From: Zerene cesonia
Lineage: Eukaryota > Arthropoda > Insecta > Lepidoptera > Pieridae
DNA length: 64,000 bases
NCBI RefSeq assembly: GCF_012273895.1
Contig: NC_052108.1
Coordinates: 7,812,001 to 7,876,000, forward strand
Reading direction: 5' to 3'
In this document: positions 1-11,441 of the stretch, one piece after another
How positions within the stretch are numbered: position 1 is the first letter of the stretch
Layout of the letters: each line of letters opens with the position of its first letter
Translations under genes and position numbers: made by a program
Notes under the pieces: generated by a model
Database searches by the model: none
What the model was told of the DNA's origin: nothing
The model's input: only the letters and a program-made list of their open reading frames with translations

Positions 1-540
1 GGGCCGAAGTAACCAGAATCAAGCTCATACAGAAGCACGTAAGGATTAGTTACTCTATTATTTTATCATTATTCCGTTCGAACTCTTCAATTTAATACAA
101 GTATAATAAATATAATAGAATCGTATATTACATAAAATCTATAACAAAAAAATAATATCAATTGTAAAATAAAGAATAAGGAGGTCAATCATTTATGCCT
201 TTTGTTTTTTCAATGTGACTGTAATTGCGAATCCCAGTGTGCTAAGAGCTGTAAGGAGTAGATCTATTTTTCTTCCTTATTTAATTTATAACAACACAAC
301 TACAAATTTATTGTTTACCATATTTTAATAAGTTTCATGTGTGTTGTTTATTAAATAATAATAACTATACAAAATTTTTTAGTATGCAGCAAATGAAATA
401 AAAGAGAAGGAAACAACGCATAGCAATATGTACAAAAGGCGGTCTTATCACTTATAAGTGACCTCTACCAGACAATCATCGATATTCAAAACGATTATTT
501 TGCAAGGTGCAAGCAAAACAGGACTTTTCAACTAACTATT

Positions 541-775
541 AATAGATAAATAAGTTTAGAAATTAAAAACTTGTAAACAGATTTTAAACGCGATTTATTC
601 ATTATATTATTAACCCGACGTTTCGAACACTTTACAGCAAGCTTGGTCACGGGGAGACTGGTGAGACTGGAGAGACTGGATACGGGTAACGTGTAAAATC
701 CGTTAAAATTTTTTAAATTTATAAATGTATAATACTCGCGTAAAATCAAACACAAGAAAATACTAAATAAATAAG
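541..775 (-). repeat. Dispersed repeat with GTTCGAAACGTCGGGTTAA core, foldback copy
   Basis: The minus strand carries CCCCGTGACCAAGC and then GTGTTCGAAACGTCGGGTTA, shared with 17530-17680 (+) and, more diverged, 34060-34170 (+). In this copy the flanking segments (about 545-600 and 685-740) are imperfect inverted repeats of each other, so the copy folds back on itself. A short triplication of GAGACTGG lies in the centre (about 653-680). The class is uncertain. Inverted terminal repeats and GAAACGTYG-type motifs occur in Penelope-like elements, which is the best guess. Confidence 0.55.
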
Positions 776-1199
776 TTTATATAATAACGTTATATACATT
801 CAAATTGTTTAGAATAATCATTACCAAAGCGTTCGTTTAAGCCATTTCAACTCCTCTTCATATACCTATCAAGTTGCGTCACGTCTACGCAAAACCGTAT
901 CGTACAACAGTGGACACGTTAAATTATCATACACATATGTTCACAGCATGTGACAATAGCGCAGGTGGCATCCACATCCACATACGTCTATAATTACCGA
1001 TCACTTGCCTGTTGGTCCGATACATTCGGCCATTCAGCGAGCCTTGTGAATCTGTGAATGGCGTGCATGTGTGCTGTGCGAATGTTCGCGTGTGTGCGTG
1101 TGTCCTAATTCAACAGAGCGTGTGACGTGTGTTTCAGTTGAAATATATTTCAACTAAAGCCTATAGAATGTTTGGTTGTGTACATACTCTTGTATACCC

Positions 1200-1360
1200 A
1201 AAATAAATTCTCATGGTACAAACTTTCATCCCCTATTTTATACACTTAGGGGTAGAATTTATCTTTCTTAGTGCCTATCTGATAGCCAAATTTCAGTCCG
1301 ATCGGTAGAGTAGTTTGTGCTGTCCGTTGATAGATCAGACAGTCAGTCCTTTGCGTTAAA
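1200..1360 (-). repeat. Helitron-like repeat fragment (same family as 11096-11275)
   Basis: It shares ACAAACT..TCATCCCCT, an ATTTCAG(T/C)CCGATC block and CAGTCAGTC with the copy at 11.1 kb in the same orientation. It lacks the CTAG end seen there, so it is a truncated copy. Confidence 0.5.
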
Positions 1361-1689
1361 AAGCCATTACAAGGTATGTAATATGTTAAAATCATCAGCT
1401 GTAGAAACCTTACTTTACTTGAGATATGAGTTCAAATACATTTCCTATGCAACATAATTATATTTTCAGCTTTACAAGTAGATTGTACGTATGGTCACTG
1501 ATACCACATTTTTTGGTATCTTTTACGCCACGCTGGTCTAATTTGAATCTTATGTATACAGGAATAAAATCGATAACAGATTATTGAATTTGCAGGTTTC
1601 ATTGAATTTAACACAAAAAAAGGTAAAGAGTTGATAAGTTGCAGAGGTACTGGATTTATTTCATACAATTTTTTAACCGGAAATTGTTA

Positions 1690-1761
1690 ATAGGCAACTT
1701 TTTATCCCGATATTCCTACAGGATACGGACATACGCGGGTGAAACCGAGGGGCGCAGCTAG
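1690..1761 (+). mobile_element. Helitron-like (Lep1-type) 3' fragment
   Basis: It contains AGGCAACTTTTTATCCCGAT, the GGATACGGAC block, ACGCGGGTGAAACC and GGGGCGCAGCTAG, which is the 3' half of the family seen complete at 57588-57776. It ends in CTAG (1758-1761). The 5' half is missing. Confidence 0.75.
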
Positions 1762-2670
1762 TTCTATAAATCTGTTTAAGTGACGTCGAATATTGCTATT
1801 TTTCTAACATCTTATAATGTAGATCACATCGGTTTCCCCAACTAATCCGTAATTACTTTCGGAACAATAATAAACGCGTTGCTTAGGAAGTCGAGAACCG
1901 TTCAACACCACACAATAATGTCGATTATAAGATACTATGGGATCTTTGATAGCGGAGCATCTCCGGGCGGACAAAGCGCGAAACAGGCGTAAAACATTCA
2001 AATACCTTTACGCTCATTACCAATGACATGATCAGACAGCCGTAAAATCGATCCTTGCTTACTGTACAACACATTGCAACGTTTACAAAATAGCAGCACG
2101 CTATTTTCACCCTTAACGCGATGGTTAAAAACACCAGAATAGCGTGCGTTTGATGTTCATAACCCCATCGATGCGTCGCTATAGGTCTAGTATATCATCT
2201 TTTGTGCTTTTATGGAGTCGAATTAAAATTACGTCACAATTAAATGTATGTAATCGATTAATAGATTGAATTCCGCATCCCGAAATAGAAGATGTGCTTT
2301 CGAATATTTTTTACTTCATTATTTCTCGCGTAAAGGATCGTAACAATTTGATGCAGACTATCCAAACTTGTTGCTTTTATCATAACAGCATATTATAACA
2401 GATAGAGGTCTTTTGAAATTCTTTATATCAATTAAGATTATAGATAAAAAATAAACATATAGTAAACAAATCCCCTCTTTAAATCTTTTGACTTTTAAGA
2501 GAACCCACAACTACGCTTAATTTGATACGTACTTGGCCGTTAATATTATAAATAAATTATACGTTATTACAATTTATTATTTTATAATAAAGACAATATA
2601 TATATTATAATAATTACAATATATTACACTAAATATACATAAATAAAAAATTAAAAAAATATCATTTGTG

Positions 2671-2820
2671 CTTTTCATACCCATAGAGTTCAAAAAGCTT
2701 ACTTTCAAAACCATTGAGTTGTACATTTGTGCTTTCCAAAACCATAGAGTAAAAGTCTGACTTTTCAAAACAAGACAGTTCAAAGCTGTCTTTTCAAAAC
2801 CATACATTCCAAAAAAGCCG
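2671..2820. repeat. Five-unit minisatellite, 29-31 bp units
   Basis: Units start at 2671, 2702, 2732, 2761 and 2790. Each begins CTTT(T/C)CAAAACCAT or a close variant, followed by AGAGTT-like and AAA-rich stretches. The units are diverged but in register. A minus-strand open frame crosses the array because the units contain few stops. It shows no protein family signature. Confidence 0.75.
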
Positions 2821-3229
2821 ACATGACGAAACCTGGCTCGTTTAATCTCATCAAACGCAACAATACCGTCCATAAACGATAATTTAGAACCCATATTTAC
2901 AACCAATATTTCAAAGGACCTGGACCACGCGAAACACAAGTTATTCCAATGACATTATACATCATATATCCCATTACATTCGCTGTATGACATTTAAAAT
3001 AACCCATAACCGAGCTCGATCAATTAAAATTTATTGGCATCTATCGCTGGCTCAATAACATGACAAAGGTGGACCTAGGGTACCGCTTCGGTTATTGTCC
3101 TGGATAAGATTATTGTATTATTGTATTTATGGTTTATGCCTTAAACCTAAAACCTCTGAGAGCTTGTAAGTGCTTGTCGAAGTACCTTACGATTGTGTCA
3201 ATAATTATTCATTTCTAACAGTCTTCAAA

Positions 3230-3390
3230 ATAACGAGGTTACGAATTCGACTGTATTTTTTGAGGCTTTTTACCTCAAAGCTTCTGACTAGGTGAACCGA
3301 TTTTGATCCTACTTTTATTTGAAAGCTGGTGCCTCCTGCGTGGTCCTATTTAAATTTGGTACGGTTGTAACAGTTTTAGGGGGTTTAGTT
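3230..3390 (+). repeat. ACCGACTTCAAA-family repeat, 5'-truncated
   Basis: It contains TTCGACTGTATTTTTTGAGG, GGTGAACCGATTTTGATCC, TTTGAAAGCTGGTGCCTCC and GTGGTCCTATTTAAAT, in the same order as at 34348-34500 and 42509-42690. This is a common non-coding lepidopteran dispersed repeat. Confidence 0.7.
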
Positions 3391-4336
3391 GTTTGTTATA
3401 AAGAAAAACATTTTTTAAAACTATGCATTCAATTCTCAATGAATTTAATATTGAATTTTAGAAGTGCGTAGATTCACTATTGTACATTCTTTGTCTTGCA
3501 AGAGTGGCAAAACGATAGATAAAAATAAACATTTATTCATTCAAGTGGACTCCTTTCAAAAGCACCAATTAGGTTTCTATCACCGGAAGGCAGTTGCTAC
3601 GATGAAGAATAGACGAGAAGCTCTAGTAGCTGTTGTTTTTTTAAACAGTTTGAGTCGCGCCTCATAATCAAACTTTTTATATTCTTTCGTTTGAAAAATG
3701 ATTAAAAATAGTTAATACAACGTGTAACAAATAATACCGTATTTTGCTATCGAAAAAACTTTGATTATCCACCAATATACAATGCAATTTAGCTTTTTAA
3801 TAAGAATTAAGGTTTCGCTGTTCCTGTTTAAAACACATAAAAAAAATGGTTAATAATGAAGAAAAATATTAAAGGTTATCCGGGGCCCCGTCTAATTGAC
3901 GCCTCGCGGAAATTTACACAAGCTGTTAAGACGTAATTACATATTAACACGAAAACGCTTAACAAGAAAATATTGCAACTTCAAAATTGGCGCCATGCAT
4001 CACGGAGCGGAGTAAAAACAGGTAAAAAACGCTTAATCTATGACAAGTGGAGTCCTTTCACTTGCCCGCATGCGTTCAGTTTCAATTACCTCTTGCCTTG
4101 AAGGAAACCTGGGTGGGAACGGGAGGGATATAGATATCTGCATACACGTGAAAGAGAGAGGGATACAAACAAATCGTGGGGTCGTAAAAACCATGCCATA
4201 TGTCGTACGACAGATGGCCCAAACCGCAGCGCGTCACAGGTTGATTTACTTACGATGAGTTGCTGTCAACTTTATACAAAAATACGTGGACGTTGGAGGT
4301 GAAAGTTTTAAGAATCGGGTTACAAAACATAACAAA

Positions 4337-4360
4337 CCTTGCGCAAAGGCTTGCGCAAGG
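4337..4360. repeat. Perfect 10-bp inverted repeat with 4-nt loop
   Basis: CCTTGCGCAA (4337-4346), loop AGGC, TTGCGCAAGG (4351-4360). The stem is perfect and half GC in an AT-rich setting. It is too short for a microRNA precursor, and no U-run follows that would suggest a transcript end. Confidence 0.85.
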
Positions 4361-4732
4361 ATAGCATCAGTATCTTCGTACATTGTTACAATTTTGAACA
4401 AATATTTGATATGCATTGATAGAATCTCTAATGAAATAAACTTTTACGAAATTTCAATTGTTTCAACATTTATTAATCCTGTATTCATAAAATATTACAT
4501 TCATACTAGATACATGCATACTTATCATTTAGAACGTTAGTAAACAAAAAATTTTAAAAAACTATTGAGATTTTCAAGAAATGTACAACAACAAGTCATA
4601 GAAGCTTTGGTGTTTTTACCCTATGCAAGAAGAAAAGAGATGAAATGAATAAAAGAAGAAAACATTTTTTTAATACATAATTATTTACATGTCTCATTCC
4701 TGATACTCCTACAAAATTCCTTTATATAGAGT

Positions 4733-4986
4733 TGGTAAATGAGCTGGTAGGTCACTAGTAGCATTGCAGCAGAGGCCATACGGATTGCTATACATGATGG
4801 AGGGAGTAAAAGATATAACTGGAAAGGGTAAGGAAAAGAATGCGGGCCTTCGCCTACCCATCACACAAAACGAAACACAGAAGCATACACATTGCCCAAT
4901 CTACTTTATCACGCCGATCTTCTGTGGAGGTAGGGTACCTTCCCCAATTCTTCTTCCAATTCTTGCACGCACGACTCCCAAACTCC
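4733..4986 (+). repeat. GTCATAGCGGGCAGC-family repeat, diverged copy
   Basis: Aligned by eye to the better copies at 30514-30819 and 46160-46453: GAGCTGGTAGG near the start, GGAAAGGGTAAGGAAAAG in the middle, then TCACGCCGATCTTCTGTGG, GGTACCTTCCCC, and CGACTCCCA at the end. Overlapping open frames here are fortuitous. Confidence 0.65.
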
Positions 4987-5721
4987 AAATCCTGTATAAA
5001 TGTGACCCGCAAGATAAAAAACTTAACTATGATAGTTCATCACTACGAAAGACAATAGTAAGCGAAAATTAGCATCCGTTTTTAAAGTCCTCGTTTGCAA
5101 ATTAGGCCTTATTACGACAATCCATTAATTGTATAAAAAATATACAGTCCAAATCTACATAAAACCGGCATATCTTGTTTGAACTATTAGACGAATCGAA
5201 ATAATCTTCACACACGCGTACACAAGTAAATAAAAAATAAACGTGAAAATAATAAAATCAACCGTCACGCTTATTAATTCGCTGAGTCGTTACATAAAAA
5301 TATTTATAAATGATACAATCCCTTTAATTGCTGAGTTAGAACTTATTTAGATAGAAATCTTCAAATGTTGCGCCGGAGCATAAAACGGGAGTGACGTCAT
5401 CGGGCGATGACCTCGATGAGATCGGTTTGCAACTATATGGATCAATGCATATATCATTTGCGAATAATAGTTATAACCTTAGTAAGGTTATATCTTTATG
5501 CCACCAACCGATATATATGAAATCTCATGATGTATATAATGTGATATATATTTGGTGTGATATGATTGTAACAAAATCTGCGAAAGTTTTCTCGTAAGAA
5601 TATCTAGGTGGAGTTCTCAATAAAAAACGAAATCAGAAATGAGGTTTTAATATCATGAAAATATCATTTTAAATAATTAAATTAAATTTAAGTAAACGTG
5701 ATCCTATTGCTTCAACTTCAT

Positions 5722-5815
5722 TGTCCGTCTGCCTGTCTGTCTGTCTGTCCGTTTATCACCAGGTTGTATTTCATGAACCGTAGCAGTTGAGAATTTCAGA
5801 GATGTACATGTTATG
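5722..5815 (+). repeat. (CTGT)n-headed dispersed repeat fragment
   Basis: CTGTCTGTCTGTCTGTCC is followed by CACCAGG(C/T)TGTATTTCATG, AACCGTAGCAGTTGAGAATT. A related, more diverged piece lies at 27225-27310 in the same orientation. It is part of the common repeat whose other end is the GCGGCCAAGTGCGAGTCG motif (see 26542). Confidence 0.6.
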
Positions 5816-6587
5816 CCATACGTCAGTACTTAATTAATTAAGCCTAAAATAGACGTAGCAATCAAATTACTCTATGAAAAGTTGATAAACAGCGTCTAAT
5901 ATAACAATTATCCTTTTCTCTCTCAAATAAAGCTCTATGAAATCGAAAGGGACAGAACAATAATAAAGTGCACTATTAAATTATCAGTCTCTTAACGACC
6001 TCAACTTCTGAATATAAGTGAAAATATATCACAAAATAGAATTCTCTATCAAAATTAACATTAAGCTGGGTATAGTGACGCCCGCTTACCGTCAAATTAA
6101 GAAGATAAGGCTTAGACAAGAAATAATCATTACCATAAATTATACAATTATCGCAGGCGTGACTCTGAATGCACATTAGCTTATGTTTTATGAACACTTT
6201 CGTATGAATTATGCTAATATGAAGATAAGCTTTAAAAATTATAATTAGGTTATAGAATTAATAGACACACAGTTCGGTTTATTTGTTTTAACAAAGGGAA
6301 ACATGAAAAAAGAAACCCACGATTTATTCATAAATTCTTGTGTTGTTTGATTTTAATTAACTACGTTTTATTACTGTATTTATGTAATTGGTTACTAAGG
6401 GCTACCTCTATGTCTGCTCATAAACAGTAGTAAAAAACGTATAAATTAATATTTTCGTAGATGCTTATTTACTTCGAAACCACTATATATAAATTAATAT
6501 TAGACTTCATTTAAACAAACCAACATATTATCGTAGACTTTATGATTTGGGAATTAGCTATGCGTAAGTTATAAATTTATTATTCTA

Positions 6588-6775
6588 CTAGCTGCACCCG
6601 TCAAACGCTGTTCTGCCTTACTCTTATCATTTAGGGGTATGAAAAATGGATGTTGGCCGATTCTCATAGATACCGGATAAGCAAAAAAAATTTCATCAAA
6701 ATCGGTCAAGCCGTTTCGGTGGAGTTTGGCAACGAAAACTGTGACACGAGAATTTTATATATTAGATATATTATA
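6588..6775 (-). mobile_element. Helitron-like repeat, degenerate
   Basis: It starts ACTAGCTGCACCCG on the plus strand (the 3' end of the element on the minus strand) and carries TCATTTAGGGGTATGAAAA, GGATGTTGGCCGATTCTCA and ATTTCATCAAAATCGGTC. The copy at 19368-19510 is in the opposite orientation and shares these blocks. Confidence 0.6.
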
Positions 6776-7245
6776 TTGTTATCATAACCTAAAGCATGAA
6801 TAAATGTATGATTTTTTTTATTATGTTAAAAAAATCTTTAAAATGAAAGCGTACAAAACTTAGGCGTAACAGCAAAAGTGGCCTTTCATGCCCTGTGTGG
6901 TGTTTTCATGGATACTATTAAAGCATAGTACGATATAATTCATGCTTTATGGATTTGCATAAAATAGTCTGTAAATGCCACATTTATGAAACACTTAAAC
7001 ATGCAAATAATAAAATAAGTATAATTCCTAATATAACATTGACGATATCAACGAACTATGTCGCCTATCTGAAAACCGAGCCTCTAAAGAAACACCCGAT
7101 AAAACATAAAGCGCTGCGTCATCTGATCGCATCATGAACGAGAACACAACCATCATTTGTCATCCCTTGATTTTCGTGTAAAATATAACAGCACATTTTA
7201 ATAACAGATCAGCTAATGTTAATTTTTGTGCAATGCAAATAAACT

Positions 7246-7318
7246 CTGCGAATGTTCATGGGCGGTGGTGATCGCTTACCATCAGGCAAACCACCAGCTC
7301 AGCTACCCGCTATGACAT
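7246..7318 (-). repeat. GTCATAGCGGGCAGC-family repeat, 73-bp end fragment
   Basis: GCGAATGTTCATGGGCGGTG, GTGATCGCTTACCATCAGGC, ACCACCAGCTCAGC and GCTATGACAT are the reverse complement of the first 75 bp or so of the complete copies. Confidence 0.8.
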
Positions 7319-7793
7319 AAACATCTATGAATGAAATTACATTCAGCATTTAAAAGGTCTTGTTTATTCAAGTGCGAAACATAATTTACACTGTTAATTT
7401 TACAAAAGAAATGTATGTTCACTTCTTAGAATCATTAAAAATTCTATTAAAAAACTGAAACACATTACAAAAAGGTTTTCAGATCCCTTTAATGCGTCCG
7501 TCCCACATAGAATAAACAAAAACGTGTGCTAATTCGCCGCGCATAAATATTCCGAAAACAAACAGTGTTATGACATGGTGTCATCGTACAATGAAACTAT
7601 GTAGATAATTTTAAATTGGACTGCGGGAGATAAAACAAAAGAGAGAAGTCATGCGACCCAAATACACGCGAGCGATGAGAGCAAATAGTTATATATATCT
7701 GAAGACAGAACAGGATCACTGGAAACGGTAGGCGTTCCGTGTTGTGTAGATATAAGAATAGATATTGTGTAGATGTTAGAAACATCTTAACAC

Positions 7794-7961
7794 TCTTAGA
7801 AATTCGATTACTGTGGCGGGATCAAGGGTGGCTGAGAGGCTAGGCGTTGCTACGGTTTGGCAAAAAACGCGGGCTCGAATCCCGCCTCGTGATCAAATTT
7901 TTTCTACTCTTTCAAAATTTCTCATTGACAAAGCATTTCAATGCTATAAAACTGAAATTTC
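7794..7961 (+). mobile_element. tRNA-derived SINE, complete copy with 13-bp target duplication
   Basis: The 13-bp repeat AACATCTTAACAC flanks it (7781-7793 and 7962-7974), the signature of LINE-type target-primed insertion. The body has a 25-nt leader (AATTCGATTACTGTGGC), a tRNA-like part at 7820-7894 and a 65-nt tail. In the tRNA-like part, GATCAAG pairs with CGTGATC with one mismatch, an A-box-like GTGGCTGAGAGGC is present, and the T arm GCGGG-CTCGAAT-CCCGC is perfect. The tail holds the hairpin AGCAT-TTCA-ATGCT. The anticodon arm is degenerate, so this is a pol III-type retroposon and not a tRNA gene. It sits just upstream of a Helitron-like element. Confidence 0.88.
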
Positions 7962-7986
7962 AACATCTTAACACGTTGTCAAGGAG

Positions 7987-8193
7987 TCTATACCTATTAT
8001 TATGAATGCGATAGTAACTTCGTCTGTCTATCTCAAACAGACGAAGGCTCAAACCAGAGAACCGATTTGGATGAAACTTTGTACGAAGGTAGTTTCGATT
8101 CCTGATAATGGACATAGGGTAGGTTTTATAAGCCCACGGGAACTATGCGGATTTCCCTTTGACTACGGTAACGAAGCCACGTACTGAAGCTAG
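7987..8193 (+). mobile_element. Helitron-like element with internal 9-bp hairpin
   Basis: It runs from TCTATACCTATTATTATGAA through ATGCGATAGTAACTTCGTC, and ends TACTGAAGCTAG (CTAG 8190-8193). The middle has the CCGATTTGGATGAAACTTTG block typical of these elements. TTCGTCTGT (8019-8027) and ACAGACGAA (8037-8045) form a 9-bp stem. There is no coding capacity. Confidence 0.65.
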
Positions 8194-8526
8194 TGGCATA
8201 TATTTTCTAATTAAACTGCTTTCAGAAGCAAATAGCCGAACTTTAATTTTTTTATTTCATCACATTTGATAGTAATAACAAAAACATTATAAAATGATAG
8301 ACCGAGAAAAAAATTTAAAATCATCAAAATGATTCAGTTCCCAGCCCCACCCAGTCGAAAGTTCTAAAGAAACAAACACACAAAAAAAGAGGTCAACAAA
8401 CAAGCCATCTCCTTTATTGAAGCAGTTTGGACTTTTTAGCAAAGTGGACTTTAGAAGGTTCAAATGTAAGTCGATAAATCATTGCGTCATATAAAACTAT
8501 CAAATCATACGTAAAAGCTGTTTTTT

Positions 8527-8546
8527 AAGTTAAGTTAAGTTAAGTT
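8527..8546. repeat. (AAGTT)4 microsatellite
   Basis: There are four perfect AAGTT units. About 35 bp downstream, the segment 8575-8615 (GTATACGGTTGCCTGAAATA followed by AAATAAACAAATAAACAA) resembles the 3' end of a LINE with an A-rich tail. Confidence 0.7.
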
Positions 8547-9002
8547 TATAATGGCCGTAGTTTTAAGTTAAGATCTATTAACAGTATACGGTTGCCTGAA
8601 ATAAAATAAACAAATAAACAAGCAAACTCGTGAACTTATAGACACATAAGCAAAAACATATATAAGCCAAAACAGTTCAACCACGAATGTCCTATGAATA
8701 ATTTGGTAACAAACATTATTGCAGCATCTCATGGTCATATCATGCTGACGTCATCACAAATCTTAAAAGGAAAATCCACATATCTTTTATACATATATAA
8801 ACTCCTGAAAAGATTCGCCACAGATTAAAATACATCAACTTAGTTCGACCCTTAAGATCACTACAAAATAAGTTCCAAATAGACTTGCTTCGGGCGATCC
8901 CTGGAGGGGTTTTCCTTTAAATACAATTTTTCAGACGATATGAACATTGAATTAATTAAAGCGAAGGGTCCCTAAGACGTAGCTGTCTGCCCGCCTAAAG
9001 TT

Positions 9003-9060
9003 CACGCCGCCCTTCGTCATAGATGAGAAGGGCACGCAGACGCACCTCAAAGAGTTTTTA
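9003..9060 (+). other. GC-rich, coding-like patch of unknown identity
   Basis: Read from 8999 as codons this gives KFTPPFVIDEKGTQTHLKEF, with third positions almost all G or C, unlike the AT-rich surroundings. Upstream an in-frame TAG lies just before CTGTCTGCCC, where an AG acceptor would fit (GACGTAG). No GT donor follows before the frame closes. The opposite strand also reads open with GC-rich third positions. It could be an exon fragment, a pseudogene remnant or a conserved non-coding block. The protein is not recognised. Confidence 0.3.
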
Positions 9061-10894
9061 CATCAACCAACAGATCTATTTACTAATCGTCGTTGGCCTA
9101 TTTAATCTGTGATATATTATATGTAGTTATTATTTGCTAATAATAAAAAAATACTAAAAATAATAAAGCGTTAAGAATACACTTTAATACATAACTGGCA
9201 AAAATAGAAAACTTTGTTAATTTTACGTGGGAGTACTTCCGTATTAAAATTTCCTATTGTAGATATTATACGTTTTGAGACACAAGGATTTTATACCGTT
9301 CATGCTCTAAATTTGTAAGCTATTTTAATGATCCGGCGACCACTTCATTACTCATTTAAGTGGGAGTGTACCAGGATACAAATATGCATTTATGATAGTA
9401 TAACATTGATAGTTGCTCTCTAAGTGACTTAAAACCAAGGTTCCTCGAAATACTATTGACGTGCGAGTCGATCGCGACATTGTTCGTACTAATCACGACA
9501 TTTAAAACCAGAATAAATCTAATCTAGAAATCTAAGTGACAGACTAATTACACTGATCATAAAACTGATTTATCTTGCGTCATATTGATATTAGTTTCCT
9601 CATACTACTGTTATTTACTCGTCAAATTTTATTGGACAAGTGGCATTTTTAACATTACATCTATAGAGTAGCAGTAAATTGCTTTTAACAAAATATGTGG
9701 AGACAGAAAGGCGTAGAAGGTGACGTGCATGCATACATACATTAAGATAGCGGTTGTAGTGCAGTGGGAAGGAATTGGCTATCAATAGAGTACAATGGCT
9801 TAATAATATGAACTTTCATTTCAAACTGAAATTATCAAATTGATCAAACCTTTATTAATCTGGTTTCAAAAAATAAACATTTGGTATTTTTTTAGTACCT
9901 AGATTTTAACGTAAATAAAAGGAATGGAATTAACTATCGGAAAATATTAATATCAAACAAATAAAAGAACATATATAAATCAAAAAACGTAACTGCATAT
10001 TTGGTTCCTCAATTTATATGAACGCTGACATTTTACATACATTTATAAATTAATTCCCACAGTGGAGCATCCGTTACGCCATTTAATCTTTGTCCAATTT
10101 CCCGCTAAATACGCAGTAGCGCTGAGCCGAAAATCTCGCTCGGCTTCGTTGTGTACGCAAATGTTGTCATTGACTTTCGACAATGTCGCCCTCTACTGTG
10201 TCAAAGATTCTTTATTCGCCCTACAGACGTGATTCTTGGTAAAATGAGAAATTTATTTATGTTTTTCGTTTGTCACCACGTTCGAATTTTCGTTTTGAAT
10301 ATTTTTAATAACACAACCTTGATTTATTTCGTTATTTATACGGATTTAGTAACGTATGCTTATATGTATTGTTTTGCAGTTTCAAGCGATATTCCAGTAT
10401 ATAAAATAATTCATTCAATTAACGTGATTGTTTTCTTTCGTTAGAATTCGATTATGTATAATGGACTCTCTGAGATGGGATCGCATGACAACAATTTCCA
10501 GCAAAAATGCTCACTCCGGGATGCAGATGTTCTTTTTTGTAGGAAAAATCTGACTATTAAATCAACAAAAATAACTATCAGAACAAGTTACTTTCAAAAT
10601 TTAAATATGATCTTTAATATAATAAAGTGTATATAAAAAAACTCCACTACCGCCATTCAGCTAAAGCAAATAGCAACGAATGTACGTTAATATAGCAAAA
10701 AGTACGTGCAATTTCTTCGGCCACACATCCGCAGCTAATTGTTGTTTATGTGAGACGTCGTTGCTAACAGATGATGTTTCCTTCCTGGTGTATAAAAAAA
10801 TTACGCTAAAATTGGTAGCGTAGACCTTTGTCAGGTGGTTAATAAAAACAGGCGTTTTATGTACTTTTTGATTGAACGTTAATTTTATATTAAT

Positions 10895-11090
10895 AATAGA
10901 CGCTTGTCGCGGCTTCGTCCGTATGTAAAGAGCCCTGTTTTATCCCAATTGAGCATTTAATCGGGATGACATTGTCCTATCACGCAAGTCAGCTCATACG
11001 CTGTCTGTATACTAAATTTCATCAAAATCCACTCAGTACTTTCAGCGTGATTGGCAGACAAACAACAAAATTTCACATTTAAAATATAAG
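10895..11090 (-). mobile_element. Helitron-like element (GACGCTTGTC family)
   Basis: The plus strand reads AGACGCTTGTCGCGGCTTCG, ATTTAATCGGGATGA, TTTCATCAAAATCCACTCAG, TACTTTCAGCGTGATTGGC. A copy at 19565-19780 reads the same blocks in reverse (GCCGAGACAAGCGTCT at its end). Non-coding. Confidence 0.65.
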
Positions 11091-11095
11091 TATGA

Positions 11096-11312
11096 CTAGC
11101 TGTTGCTCGCTATTTCGCCCGCGTGAACAAAATAAATTTTCAGGATACAAACTCCTCATCCCCTCGAAGACAGAATTTGTCAAAATCCTTTCTAAGCAGA
11201 TACAATAAATTTCAGCCCGATCCGTCCAGTGGTTTGGGGGTTATCAATGCAGTATGTCAGTCAGTCACCTTTGAGTTATATATCCTACTAATATTATAAA
11301 CGCGAAAGTTAG
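11096..11312 (-). mobile_element. Helitron-like element ending at CTAG, abutting a Lep1-type 5' end
   Basis: CTAGCTGTTGCTCGC (11096) marks the 3' end of a minus-strand element running to about 11275 (TTTCAGCCCGATCCGTCCAG, GTCAGTCAGTCACC). Immediately after, 11283-11312 is a plus-strand TCCTACTAATATTATAAACG fragment with no body behind it. Confidence 0.65.
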
Positions 11313-11441
11313 ATATAACAAAATAAAAATTAACCTTAAGAGACCGATTTCACGGATGTTTGAATATCAGAGTCATATTAAACGAGTTTCGCTCAAACAT
11401 TATCTCCTGAAATAACATTCTCTGTACTGAACCGTTCTTTA

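Noticed and set aside
541..775. Hammerhead ribozyme in the GTTCGAAACGTCGGG repeat
   Set aside because: GAAAC and GTC are present, but the CTGANGA core is absent (GTGACCA instead) in all three copies.
2671..2820. CRISPR-like array
   Set aside because: The units are contiguous and diverged, without spacers, and the genome is eukaryotic.
2577..2939. A 120-codon minus-strand protein
   Set aside because: It crosses the minisatellite at 2671-2820; its composition follows the repeat units and no family features are present.
4764..5072. A 102-codon plus-strand protein
   Set aside because: It lies in a diverged GTCATAGCGGGCAGC-family repeat; comparable chance frames occur in other copies (11441, 28999, 46158).
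8527..8546. Telomere-like repeat
   Set aside because: The unit is AAGTT and not TTAGG; there are only four units, in internal sequence.
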